This document shows, piece after piece, positions 44,025 through 52,196 of a stretch of DNA of 64,000 bases. Positions within the stretch are counted from its first letter, which is position 1; each line of letters begins with the position of its first letter. Source of the stretch: Streptomyces sp. TRM68416 (GTDB taxonomy: Bacteria > Actinomycetota > Actinomycetes > Streptomycetales > Streptomycetaceae); the NCBI RefSeq assembly GCF_014596915.1, contig NZ_JACVWU010000003.1, positions 186,001 to 250,000 of the forward strand. Reading direction: 5' to 3'. Below the pieces are notes generated by a model that saw nothing but the letters and a program-made list of their open reading frames with translations, made no database searches and had not been told where the DNA came from. Position numbers and translations under genes: made by a program.

Positions 44025-45317
44025 TCACCGACGGCTCAACGACCGCCGCACCCGCGCCAGTCGCGAGCGCGGACGCGGGGCCGGACCCGAGCGCTCCGCA
44101 CACCACTCCCGCAGCGCGCGCCGCACCCGCGGATCCAACTCCGCCTCCGCGTCCAGCAGGTGGCGGGCGAAGTCCAGCGCGTCGCGCCGGTAGCCGCCCG
44201 TCATGGGGTGGCGCTGGGCGTAGGCGAGGAACGCAGGCCGGTACCGCGTCGCGAGGACGCGCGGCAGTTCGGGGGCGACCTTCGCCACGACATCGGCGCG
44301 CTTTCCGGCCAGCGCCCGCGCCTGCACCCCGAGCCGGACCCGGTCGAACCCCTCGGGCACCGGCGTTCCGGCGACCAGGGCGGACAGCAGGGCGGCCTGC
44401 GCGAGGGCGAGGCGCTGGCGGGCGGGGGCGGGACACGGGGCCTGCGGAACCGTACGGTCCGGCCCGGCCTGCACCTCCGTGCCCGCCTGCTCGCGGCCCT
44501 TGAGCACGGCCGCGCCGACGGCCGCCAGCTCCCGTTCCAGCTCCGCCGGTTCCGGGAAGTTCTCGTCGCGTTCCAGCAGGACGCCGGGCGGGGAGACGCG
44601 GGAGGCGAGGTCGGTGAGGATGTCGAGGACCGGGCGTGGGACGGGGTGGGCGTGGCTGTCGTGCCAGACGCCGTCGCGTTCGAAGCCGCCCGCGACGTGG
44701 ACGTAGGCGAGGGCCTCCAAGGGGAGTTCGGCGAGTGCCTTCGCGGGGTCCTCGCCGCGGTTGACGTGGTTGGTGTGCAGGTTGGCGACGTCGATGAGCA
44801 GGCGTACGCCGGTCCGGTCGGCCAGTTCGTACAGGAACTGTCCCTCGGTCAGCTCCTCGCCCGGCCAGGAGATCAGCGCGGCGATGTTCTCGACGGCGAG
44901 CGGCACCGGGAGGGCGTCCTGCGCGATACGGACGTTCTCGCACAGCACGTCCAGGGCGTCCCGGGTGCGCGGCACGGGCAGCAGGTGGCCGGCCTCCAGA
45001 TGCGGGGTCGCGGTCAGCGGCCCGCCCGCCCGCACGAACGCGATGTGCTCGGTGACCAGCGGCGAGCCGAGCGCCTCGGCCCGCTCGGCGAGCGCGGCCA
45101 GCCGGACCGCGTCGGGTCGGTCGGCGCCGCCGAGACCGAGGGAGACACCGTGCGGTACGACGGTCACCCCGCGCTCGCGCAGCCGGGCCAGGGAGTCCGG
45201 AAGGTGCCCGGGGCACACGTTCTCGGCGACGACCTCGACCCAGTCGATCCCCGGCATCCGCTCCACGGCGTCAGCGATCTCCGGCCGCCAGCCGATCCCC
45301 GTCCCCAGTCGCGTCAT
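44025..45317 (-). CDS. MNIO (DUF692) iron-dependent oxidase fused to DUF2063-like domain
   Basis: 430 aa from ATG 45317 with GGAGGGGGA 6 nt upstream. Residues 1 to about 275 form a TIM-barrel MNIO domain with the expected metal-ligand residues: H56 ([11 protein letters not shown]), E90-H91 (TEHIAF), E143-N144, D176/N179 and H184 ([12 protein letters not shown]), H207, D220/H222/H224 (DSHAHPV) and E249. Residues about 300-415 resemble the DUF2063 partner protein usually encoded separately ([32 protein letters not shown]). MNIO enzymes use two or three irons to modify Cys or other residues of ribosomal peptides. No precursor peptide is evident here. Confidence 0.87.
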   Translation of the reverse strand: MTRLGTGIGWRPEIADAVERMPGIDWVEVVAENVCPGHLPDSLARLRERGVTVVPHGVSLGLGGADRPDAVRLAALAERAEALGSPLVTEHIAFVRAGGPLTATPHLEAGHLLPVPRTRDALDVLCENVRIAQDALPVPLAVENIAALISWPGEELTEGQFLYELADRTGVRLLIDVANLHTNHVNRGEDPAKALAELPLEALAYVHVAGGFERDGVWHDSHAHPVPRPVLDILTDLASRVSPPGVLLERDENFPEPAELERELAAVGAAVLKGREQAGTEVQAGPDRTVPQAPCPAPARQRLALAQAALLSALVAGTPVPEGFDRVRLGVQARALAGKRADVVAKVAPELPRVLATRYRPAFLAYAQRHPMTGGYRRDALDFARHLLDAEAELDPRVRRALREWCAERSGPAPRPRSRLARVRRSLSRR

Positions 45318-45326
45318 CGTCGTCCC

Positions 45327-45350
45327 CCTCCGTCACCTGCGTGACGGAGG
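45327..45350 (-). promoter_or_regulatory. Hairpin over the ribosome-binding site of the MNIO gene
   Basis: Read on the minus strand, CCTCCGTCAC, a GCAG loop and GTGACGGAGG form a 10-bp perfect stem. The 3' arm ends in GGAGG, the Shine-Dalgarno sequence, and ATG follows 9 nt after the stem. The 5' arm thus masks the ribosome-binding site. Alternatively it is a DNA operator; CATACC directly before it looks like a -10 hexamer. Confidence 0.6.
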
Positions 45351-45428
45351 TATGGCCCTATCGCCCGGACGCGAACCCCGGCGAGGTCACCTTCAGAGGA
45401 ACATTTGAGGTTGGGCGGCTCGGTGCCG

Positions 45429-46904
45429 TCACCGGGTGGGGACGCCGAAGGCCACGGCGGTGTAGCGGTCGCCGGCTTCCACGGGGGGCCGGGTCCTGCT
45501 GCCGATGGGTCTGGGGGCCCGGTAGGGGCCCGCCGTCGCACTGCGGCTGAAGAAGAGACGCCCGTGCTGGAACAGCGCTTCCGAGTAGAAGGCCGAGTCG
45601 ATCCTCATCATGCTCTGGATGTCCTCGTCCTTGGTCGCCGCCCGGAGCATCAGGGTCTTCTCACCGGTGGCCGGGTCGATGGAGAAGACCTTGACCACCT
45701 TCTCGGCCCGGTGGTCGACCTGGAGCGCGAGGAGGCGGTCGCCGTTCATCCGCAGAGGAGCCAGATGCCGGCCCGGCTGCGCGGGGAAACGCTTCCTGAC
45801 CTTGCCGGTGTCGAGATCGATGGCCACGATCTCGTCGGCGTACATGGTCTTCTCGGTCTGCCGGACCGGCAGGAACAGGGTGTCGTCGGTGGCGGCGTGC
45901 GTGTGTTGCCGGGAGTCCCAGTAGTGGATGTCGAACCTGTCGTCGACGGGAATCACCGCCCGCGGTTTCCCCTCGCTGTCCAGCGAGACCACATGCGTCA
46001 TCAAGGTCTCCTCGTGGTCGTCGTCCGGGTCGAGCCGGCTCACGGCGACCGTGACCGGGTCGTTCGACAGCACCCCGGCGGTGATGTACTCGTCCGGGAT
46101 CCGCCAGATCCACTCGTCGCGGCCGGTACGCGGATCCACCTTGCGCACCTCACGCTCGGCCCGGGGGCGGGCATCGGTGCAGAACCTGCCGATGCCGACC
46201 AGGGCGGTACCGCCGGTGAACCGCGGTCTCGAGTACGGGCACGCGTCCGGATACGACCGGGTCCACAGGGCCTCCCCGTCGTCGACCCGGTACGCGGCCG
46301 CACCCTCGTACCAGGAGGCGACGACGACGCCGTGACCGACCGACACCGAACCGGGAATCTCGGTGGCACGGACCCTCGCCAGCGTGGTCTGCCAGACCTT
46401 CCGGCCGTTGTCGACATCGAAGACGACGAGCTGATCGCAGCTCAGATCCGGTCTGCGCTTGTGCCGCCGCTCGGGATGCGTGACCACGGCGGTGAGACCC
46501 TCCGAGGTGACGTGCTGCGCGGCGGCACACGCCTCGCCGGGCAAGGACAGCCGCCACCGGCGTTCCCCGTCCTCGACGGCGTAGGCGTCGACGGTGGCGT
46601 GGCCCGTCTTGACGTAGGTGCTCTCCGTCGCCCAGGAGCCGATCGAACGGGCGCTCCAGTTCGTACTCAACTCCGGGGCGTCGATCGTGAACAGGCTCTC
46701 GGCGGCCGTATCCGCCGGAACCTTCTCGACGGTGTCGCGCAGCCCCGGTCCGTCGTCGGCTCCCGTCCCTGCCCACAGCGCCCAGCCCCCCGCACCGAGC
46801 GCGACGGCGAGGACGACGAGAAGGAAGGCCAGACCGGCGGACACGGCCCTGCGGGGCCCGCGCCGGGCCGGTCCCTCCGGCGGGGTGATCGGTTCCGGAC
46901 TCAT
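45429..46904 (-). CDS. Membrane-anchored PQQ-like beta-propeller protein
   Basis: 491 aa from ATG 46904. A Pro/Arg-rich cytoplasmic N-terminus of about 20 residues, one transmembrane helix (about 21-46), then an extracellular domain of repeated blades with Trp docking-type motifs (DGERRWRLSLPG, NGRKVWQTTLAR, DDGEALWTRSY, TGRDEWIWRIP). Similar proteins are annotated as PQQ-binding-like repeat proteins; PQQ binding is not implied. It is upstream of and co-directional with the MNIO gene, separated by 111 nt containing a hairpin. Role unknown. Confidence 0.8.
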   Translation of the reverse strand: MSPEPITPPEGPARRGPRRAVSAGLAFLLVVLAVALGAGGWALWAGTGADDGPGLRDTVEKVPADTAAESLFTIDAPELSTNWSARSIGSWATESTYVKTGHATVDAYAVEDGERRWRLSLPGEACAAAQHVTSEGLTAVVTHPERRHKRRPDLSCDQLVVFDVDNGRKVWQTTLARVRATEIPGSVSVGHGVVVASWYEGAAAYRVDDGEALWTRSYPDACPYSRPRFTGGTALVGIGRFCTDARPRAEREVRKVDPRTGRDEWIWRIPDEYITAGVLSNDPVTVAVSRLDPDDDHEETLMTHVVSLDSEGKPRAVIPVDDRFDIHYWDSRQHTHAATDDTLFLPVRQTEKTMYADEIVAIDLDTGKVRKRFPAQPGRHLAPLRMNGDRLLALQVDHRAEKVVKVFSIDPATGEKTLMLRAATKDEDIQSMMRIDSAFYSEALFQHGRLFFSRSATAGPYRAPRPIGSRTRPPVEAGDRYTAVAFGVPTR

Positions 46905-47064
46905 GATCGCTCACTCGGCCTTCGGTAGGGGCGCCTGCTCGTCAGAGAGAGGACCGCCGAAGCGGGGAAGGGGTTGTACCGCTTCGCCCGGCCCGCCTAC
47001 GACCGCCGTTCGCACGGCAGGGGGCAGAGCCGCGAGTCGCCCTCGACCGCCACCGTCGCCCCGG

Positions 47065-47760
47065 TCACCGCAGCGCCGGATGGTCCGCCACGACCGTGCA
47101 CGACCCCGGGGCGATCTCGGTGAACCCGGCGTCGCGGACCAACGGCAGGTCGCCGGAGGTCAGTTCGGGCCAGCGTTCGCGCGGTGCGGTGCGGACGGCG
47201 AGCGGGAAGCCCGCGTCGCGCCAGGCGGCCCGCTCCTCCTCCGACAGCGCCCACCAGGCGAGCTGGGCCCCGTGGCCGGCCTGGGCCATCAGCTTGCCGG
47301 CCGACATGTCGAGCTCCGGGTTCGTCCAGAGCACGCACATGCCCGGGTCCGCGTCCCCCGGCGGCTCGGGATCGTCCAGTTCGGTACCGGACACCTGGAG
47401 CTTCGCCAGGTCCTTCGGCCAGCCGTCCAGCGGAACGGGCGGGTAGACCCGTACCTCGGCGGACTTGCCGGTGACCGTGATCCCGGGAAGCGCCCCGGCC
47501 CGCCGCCACTCCGCTCCGCGGGCCCGCCGCACCACCTTGCGGATCCGCGCGTCCTGCCAGTCCCGCACGGCCTGCGCCCACTCGCCGTCCCCGAGGGACC
47601 GCTCGTCGCTGAGCAGGACGAGCACGGCGCGGGCAGCGGTCTCCAGGGCGTCGGTGCGGGCCGGGGGAGCGGCACGGTCGATGTGCACGACCAGGGGGAG
47701 GACGAACTGCGGCGCCTGGTCGCGCGCCGTGGCCTGGTGCTGGAAAGGACTGTCGCTCAC
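47065..47760 (-). CDS. Pth2-type peptidyl-tRNA hydrolase-like protein
   Basis: 231 aa from GTG 47760. TAAGGT lies about 7 nt upstream, suggesting a leaderless message. The C-terminal half (from about residue 130) resembles the Pth2 fold: CVLWTNPELDMSAGKLMAQAGHGAQLAWWAL, with the Lys/Gln/His segment typical of Pth2. The N-terminal half is an actinobacterial extension (QFVLPLVVHIDR). Pth2 releases peptides from drop-off peptidyl-tRNA; whether this diverged form is active is uncertain. No partner genes. Confidence 0.78.
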   Translation of the reverse strand: MSDSPFQHQATARDQAPQFVLPLVVHIDRAAPPARTDALETAARAVLVLLSDERSLGDGEWAQAVRDWQDARIRKVVRRARGAEWRRAGALPGITVTGKSAEVRVYPPVPLDGWPKDLAKLQVSGTELDDPEPPGDADPGMCVLWTNPELDMSAGKLMAQAGHGAQLAWWALSEEERAAWRDAGFPLAVRTAPRERWPELTSGDLPLVRDAGFTEIAPGSCTVVADHPALR

Positions 47761-47804
47761 GCCGGTCAACCTTAAGGGCAGCCGCGGTACGACAGGATTG
47801 CCCC

Positions 47805-47970
47805 ATGCAACACGATCTTCGTCCGGACGACGGGGGCCGCCGCCGAGGCCTGCGCGGCCCCCGGGTGTCATGCGCCGTCGGCCCCGGCCGCGCTGCTGGT
47901 CTCCCTGGCCGAGACCCTCGTGGTGACCCTGATCAGCGATCCGACGGCCGGAGGCGCGCCGCGGTGGTGA
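47805..47970 (+). pseudogene. Small frameshifted coding remnant or start-less ORF
   Basis: From 47809 a frame of about 53 codons (NTIFVRTTGAAAEACAAPG ... LLVSLAETLVVTLISD ... GGAPRW, stop at 47968) has G or C at nearly every third position, a strong coding signature, but no in-frame start. The ATG at 47805 is one base out of frame; removing a single C after it would give M-N-T-I-F-V. Either a single-base insertion has broken a small gene or the sequence contains an error. Three Cys are present. No family recognised. Confidence 0.4.
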
Positions 47971-48014
47971 CCGCTCCCCGGCGCAGGCCATGGCGTGCGC
48001 TCAGCTCCCGCAGA

Positions 48015-48197
48015 TCACCCTGAACAGGCCGTCCGCTCCGCCTCCCGCCACTCACACACCGGACACAGCGTGATCCCCTTGTACGACTCCGGGTACTCCG
48101 TCGGCTCCCGGCACAGCACGCACTCGGCATACGGCGGACCGTCGGCGACCGGCGGCTTCGTGGCGTCGCCGATCGTGCAGTAGTCGTCGTCGCTCAT
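48015..48197 (-). CDS. Small zinc-ribbon-like protein
   Basis: 60 aa from ATG 48197, overlapping the stop of the polysaccharide deacetylase by 4 nt (ATGA). Two CxxC knuckles (AECVLCREP near residue 25 and LCPVCEWRE near residue 45) plus flanking Cys suggest a single zinc ribbon. Small proteins of this kind are conserved in Streptomyces; function unknown. Short length explains why it may be missed by gene callers. Confidence 0.75.
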   Translation of the reverse strand: MSDDDYCTIGDATKPPVADGPPYAECVLCREPTEYPESYKGITLCPVCEWREAERTACSG

Positions 48198-49042
48198 GAG
48201 CCCAGCGTAGAGCGGCCGCCCGCGGCACCGATCAGCTCGGACACCTTCACGAACCGGTAGCCCTGGCGGCGCAGCTCCGGCACGATTCGGCGGACGGCGC
48301 GCTCGGTGGCCGGGGCGGCGCTGCGGGTGCAGTGCAGGACGACGACCGACCCGGGCCGCACGCCGTCCAGCACCTGCCGGGCCACGGCGTCCGCGTCCGT
48401 CGCGAAGGCGTCCCCGCTCACCACGTCCCACTGCACCGCCGTCACGCCCGCCGGCGTCAGCGCCTTCAGCGCCCGTCGGTCGTAACAGCCGCCGGGGAAG
48501 CGGAAGTACGGCATCGGGTCGGGCACGCCCGCCTTCCGGAAGGCCGCGTACGCCCGTTCCACGTCCGCCCGCATCCGGTCGCCGGACACGGTCGGCAGGC
48601 CGTAGCAGTCGTCGGTGAAGGCGTAGTGGCTGTACGAGTGGTTGGCGACCTCGAAGAGCGGGTCCCGCCCGATCGACCGGGCCTGCACCGGGTACTCCTC
48701 GGCCCACCGCCCGGTCATGAACACCGTGGCCGGCACCTTCAGCGCCCGCAGCGCGGCGATCAGCTCCGGGTTGTCGAACCGTTCCCCGCCCGCGGCCCGC
48801 GGCCCCTGGTCGGCGGTCATGTCGGCGTCGAAGGTCAGCGCCACGGTCTTCCCGGCCGTCCGGGGGCCGTTGCGGAAGACGGGGGTCAGACCTGCGGGAC
48901 CGGGCGCGAGCGTGGGAGGCCGGGACTCGACGGCGGAGGGCGCCGGGCGGGGCACGGTCGCTTCCGGGGTCGCGGCGGCGCAGGCGGTCAGGGCGGCGCC
49001 CAGGGCACAGACGGCGGTGAGGCGACGTACGCGATTGATCAC
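48194..49042 (-). CDS. Polysaccharide deacetylase lipoprotein
   Basis: 282 aa from ATG 49042. Lipoprotein signal with LTAC near residue 21. The NodB/CE4 fold shows TFDADMT (motif 1, catalytic Asp pair), NHSYSH (motif 2, metal His) and RFPGGCYDRRAL (motif 3). It should remove N-acetyl groups from peptidoglycan or a surface glycan at the outer face of the membrane. Coupled to the 60-aa zinc-ribbon gene. Confidence 0.88.
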   Translation of the reverse strand: MINRVRRLTAVCALGAALTACAAATPEATVPRPAPSAVESRPPTLAPGPAGLTPVFRNGPRTAGKTVALTFDADMTADQGPRAAGGERFDNPELIAALRALKVPATVFMTGRWAEEYPVQARSIGRDPLFEVANHSYSHYAFTDDCYGLPTVSGDRMRADVERAYAAFRKAGVPDPMPYFRFPGGCYDRRALKALTPAGVTAVQWDVVSGDAFATDADAVARQVLDGVRPGSVVVLHCTRSAAPATERAVRRIVPELRRQGYRFVKVSELIGAAGGRSTLGS

Positions 49043-49114
49043 CGTATGAAACTACGGCGATACGTCCCTTATATCGGGCTTTGGCGTGGGGAGCTCGGGC
49101 GCCGTGTCACCCGG

Positions 49115-50632
49115 TCAGAGGTCCCGTTGTTCCAGTGGGCGGGTCGCCGGGCCCTGGATGACCTTGCCGGAGGGGGCGAAGCGGGAGCCGTGGCAGGGGC
49201 ATTCCCAGGCGCGTTCGGCGGAGTTGAAGGCGACCAGGCAGCCGAGGTGGGTGCAGCGGGCGGAGACGGCGTGCGGCGTGCCGTCCTCGTCGCGGTAGAC
49301 GGCGAGGTGGTGGCCGTCGACCCGGACCACGGCGCCCTCGCCGGGCGGCAGCGACTCCAGCGGCGGGGCGGGGCGCAGGCGGTCGCCGACGAAGTGCCGG
49401 GCGACCTTGGCCTGGTGCCGGAGGAAGGAGGGGGCCTCGCGGACGGTGGAGCGCAGTCGGCGCGGGTCGTACAGCTCGCTCCAGGCGCACGGCCGACCGG
49501 TGATCAGGTCCGTGAGCAGGGAGCCCGCCATCACCCCGCCGCTCAGGCCCCAGCCGCCGAAGCCGGTGGCCACGTAGGTGTGCCGGGCGCCAGGGTGCAG
49601 CGGGCCGACCAGGGGCACGGTGTCGGTGGAGTCGTTGTCCTGGGTGGCCCAGGCGTGGGTGAGGGAGACGCCCGGGAAGTGCGCCCGCGCCCAGGAGGAG
49701 AGGTCGTCGAAACGGGAGCGCGTGTCGCCGGTGCCGGGAGTGAAGTGCTCCCCGGTGACCACCAGGAGCCGCCTGCCCTCGCCGTACGGCGCCGTGCGCA
49801 CCGAGCGCGTCCCCTCGTCCGGCGTGATGTACATGCCGTCCGGGTCGCGGTCCGCTTCGACCGGACCGGCGATGACCAGCTCACGGCGGGGGGAGAGGCG
49901 GGTGAACAGCAGGGCCCGGTCGAAGATCGGGTAGTGGGTGGCGACCACCACGTCCCGGGCGGTCACCGTGGCCCCGGGCTCGGTCGCCAGCCGGCACGGC
50001 TCGCCCTCGTCGAGACCGAGGACGGCGGTGTTCTCGTACAGCAGCCCGCCCCGCGCGGCCAGGTCGTCGGCGAGGGCCAGCAGGTACTTGCGCGGATGGA
50101 ACTGCGCCTGCCCGGTGACCCGTACGGCGCCCGCCACCGGGAACGGCAGCCCGGTCTCCGTCACGAACGACGCCGGCAGCCCCGCCTCCCGCGCGGCCCG
50201 CGCCTCGGCCCGCAGCTCCTCCACGCGGCCCGCGTCGCAGGCGTAGGTGTAGGCGCTGCGGCGCTCCCACTCGCAGTCCACGCCCAGCTCCTCCGCGACC
50301 GCCGCGACATGCTCGACGGCCTCGGACTGGGAATGGGCGTACAGGCGCGCCCCCTCGGCGCCCCGGGTCCGCCGCAGCCTGTCGTAGATCAGGGTGTGCA
50401 GCGCCGTGAGCTTGGCCGTGGTGTGGCCGGTGACGCCGGCCGCGATCCGGCCGGCCTCCAGCACGGCCACGCTCCGGCCGGCCCGTGCCAGCTCCCGGGC
50501 GGTGCTCAGTCCGGCGATCCCGGCGCCGACCACGGCCACGTCGACGGAGAGGTCCTCCGTGAGCGCGGGGCGGTCGGCGCCGGGTGCCGTCTGGAGCCAG
50601 TACGAGCCGCTGATCTGCGGGTTCTCGGTCAT
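49115..50632 (-). CDS. FAD-dependent oxidoreductase with C-terminal Rieske domain
   Basis: 505 aa. N-terminal DAO-type FAD fold (VAVVGAGIAGLSTARELARAG; residues about 28-385, with ATGFGGWGLSGGVMAG) followed by a Rieske [2Fe-2S] domain (residues about 420-505) with CTHLGC and CPCHGS cluster ligands. This DAO-Rieske fusion is a known but poorly characterised family; the substrate is probably an amine or amino acid, which is inference. It sits in a same-strand series with the DUF839 and carbonic anhydrase genes, 30 nt after the DUF839 stop. Confidence 0.88.
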   Translation of the reverse strand: MTENPQISGSYWLQTAPGADRPALTEDLSVDVAVVGAGIAGLSTARELARAGRSVAVLEAGRIAAGVTGHTTAKLTALHTLIYDRLRRTRGAEGARLYAHSQSEAVEHVAAVAEELGVDCEWERRSAYTYACDAGRVEELRAEARAAREAGLPASFVTETGLPFPVAGAVRVTGQAQFHPRKYLLALADDLAARGGLLYENTAVLGLDEGEPCRLATEPGATVTARDVVVATHYPIFDRALLFTRLSPRRELVIAGPVEADRDPDGMYITPDEGTRSVRTAPYGEGRRLLVVTGEHFTPGTGDTRSRFDDLSSWARAHFPGVSLTHAWATQDNDSTDTVPLVGPLHPGARHTYVATGFGGWGLSGGVMAGSLLTDLITGRPCAWSELYDPRRLRSTVREAPSFLRHQAKVARHFVGDRLRPAPPLESLPPGEGAVVRVDGHHLAVYRDEDGTPHAVSARCTHLGCLVAFNSAERAWECPCHGSRFAPSGKVIQGPATRPLEQRDL

Positions 50633-50662
50633 GGGGGCCGAGTACCCCGAAGCGGCCGGTCG

Positions 50663-52042
50663 CTACCTGCGCCAGGGGCCCGTCACGGCGAAGGTCGTCC
50701 CCGGGGTGTAGCAGTTCACGTACATCGTCCGGCAGTCCGGCGAGAAGGCGACGCCCGCGAACTCGCCGTACTCCGGTGCTTCGGGGGTGCCCAGGTTCTG
50801 GGCGTTGCGGGCCATCGCGTAGACCTCGCCGCGGCGGGTGACGCCGTAGACGTGCTGGATGCCGTCGCCGTCCTCGCAGACCATGAGGCCGCCGCTGGGG
50901 GCCAGGCAGATGTTGTCCGGGGACTCGCCGGGCAGCTGTACGTCGGTGTCCGGGCCGAAGACGATCACGAGCGTCAGCCGGCGCGCGGCGGGGTCGTAGC
51001 GCCAGATCTGCCCGTAGTGGTCGCCCGCCGAGCCCTCGGAGCTGCGCGCGAACGACGACACGAAGTACACCGAACGGCCGCCCCAGTAGCAGCCCTCCAG
51101 CTTCTGGGCGTGGGTGATGCCCTTGGGGCCGAAGTCCTGGAGGCGGATGGGGGTCCGGACCGCGAGCGGGTCGGGGACGTCCACCCACTCGACGCCCTTG
51201 AAGGACGCGCCGGTCTCCTGGATCGAGGACAGGTCGGGGACGCCGGGCACCCGCATCGCCTGGAGCCGGCCGCCCGCGCGCAGGGAACCGCCGCCGCCCA
51301 GCGGCTTGTGGGGCAGGAAGCGGTAGAAGAGGCCGAAGGGCTTCTGGAAGGCGTCCTCGGTCTCGTAGACGATGCCGTTCCTCGGGTCCACGGCGATCGC
51401 CTCGTGCTGGAAGCGGCCCATCGCGGTGAGCGGGACGGCGCCGCTGCGGTGCGGGTCGGCCGGGTCGACCTCGAAGATGAAGCCGTGGTCCTTGGTGTAG
51501 CCGTTGGTGCCCGCCTTGTCCTCGGTCTCCTCGCAGGTCAGCCAGGTGTTCCAAGGGGTGGGCCCGCCCGCGCAGTTGACGGCCGTACCGGCGATCGAGA
51601 CGCGCTCGGACAGTACGCTGCCGCTCGGGCCCAGGGTGAGCGTGGTGCAGCCGCCCTTGCCCGCGGGGTCGTAGGTGAGGCCCTCGACGGTCGGGACGGG
51701 GAGCTTCGCGGTGACGCGGTTCTCGTGGTTGCGGACCAGGTGGACGCGGCCGTGTCTGCCGGGGAGGGCCGTCATCCCGTCGTGGTTGGAGGGGACCGGG
51801 CCCTCCCCGGAGCGCAGGGGGTCGCCCTCGCGGGACAGCACCCGGTAGCGGAATCCTTCCGGCAGGTCGAGCAGGCCCTTCGGGTCCGGTACGAGGGGGC
51901 CGTAGCCGGTGTGGCCCAGGTTCTGTGCGGCGGCGGTGCCCGCGAAGAGTTCGGTGAGGTTTCCGGCGAAGGCGATTCCGGCGCCCAGGGCACCGGTGCG
52001 GACGAGCATCTGACGGCGGGTCGTGCGGCCGTTCTCGGACAT
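50663..52042 (-). CDS. Tat-exported DUF839/PhoX-like protein
   Basis: 459 aa from ATG 52042, chosen for AGGAGG 6 nt upstream. Twin-arginine signal TTRRQMLVRTG with cleavage near GTAAAQ (residue about 40). The mature protein is a PhoX-like beta-propeller: NHDGMTALPG, RNHENRV, NCAGGPTPWNTWLTCEE and FARSSEGSAGDHYGQIWRYDP. Characterised PhoX proteins are calcium/iron alkaline phosphatases; this branch is only distantly similar, so the phosphatase role is tentative. It precedes the FAD-Rieske gene by 30 nt. Confidence 0.85.
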   Translation of the reverse strand: MSENGRTTRRQMLVRTGALGAGIAFAGNLTELFAGTAAAQNLGHTGYGPLVPDPKGLLDLPEGFRYRVLSREGDPLRSGEGPVPSNHDGMTALPGRHGRVHLVRNHENRVTAKLPVPTVEGLTYDPAGKGGCTTLTLGPSGSVLSERVSIAGTAVNCAGGPTPWNTWLTCEETEDKAGTNGYTKDHGFIFEVDPADPHRSGAVPLTAMGRFQHEAIAVDPRNGIVYETEDAFQKPFGLFYRFLPHKPLGGGGSLRAGGRLQAMRVPGVPDLSSIQETGASFKGVEWVDVPDPLAVRTPIRLQDFGPKGITHAQKLEGCYWGGRSVYFVSSFARSSEGSAGDHYGQIWRYDPAARRLTLVIVFGPDTDVQLPGESPDNICLAPSGGLMVCEDGDGIQHVYGVTRRGEVYAMARNAQNLGTPEAPEYGEFAGVAFSPDCRTMYVNCYTPGTTFAVTGPWRR

Positions 52043-52106
52043 GGGCAACCTCCTGCTGGCGGACAGGACTGTGTCGCCGCTGTGTCTACCATCTGGTGAC
52101 GGCCGC

Positions 52107-52134
52107 GTGAACCACGCGCGTAGAGCGTGTTCAC
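52107..52134. promoter_or_regulatory. Inverted repeat upstream of the DUF839 gene
   Basis: GTGAA-C-CACGC pairs with GCGTG-TTCAC around a 7-nt loop, 65-92 bp upstream of the DUF839 start. A candidate operator or promoter-proximal hairpin; arms carry one unpaired base. Confidence 0.4.
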
Positions 52135-52143
52135 CTGCCGTGG

Positions 52144-52195
52144 GGCGATCCGGCGGTCGGCCCCGGACGGGCTCGGGGCCGGCCGCCGGATCGCC
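52144..52195 (-). terminator. Terminator of the carbonic anhydrase gene
   Basis: 22-bp stem with a single G-U wobble (arm starting GGCGATCCGGCGG) and an 8-nt loop, beginning 1 nt after the minus-strand carbonic anhydrase stop. Confidence 0.85.
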
Positions 52196-52196
52196 G

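Noticed and set aside
41216..44503. A 1095-codon plus-strand frame
   Set aside because: Overlaps hemQ out of frame and then the antisense of the TAP-like, TIGR04222 and MNIO genes; composition is that of a shadow frame.
48332..52099. A 1255-codon plus-strand frame
   Set aside because: Lies antisense across the deacetylase, FAD-Rieske and DUF839 genes, all of which have clear motifs on the other strand.
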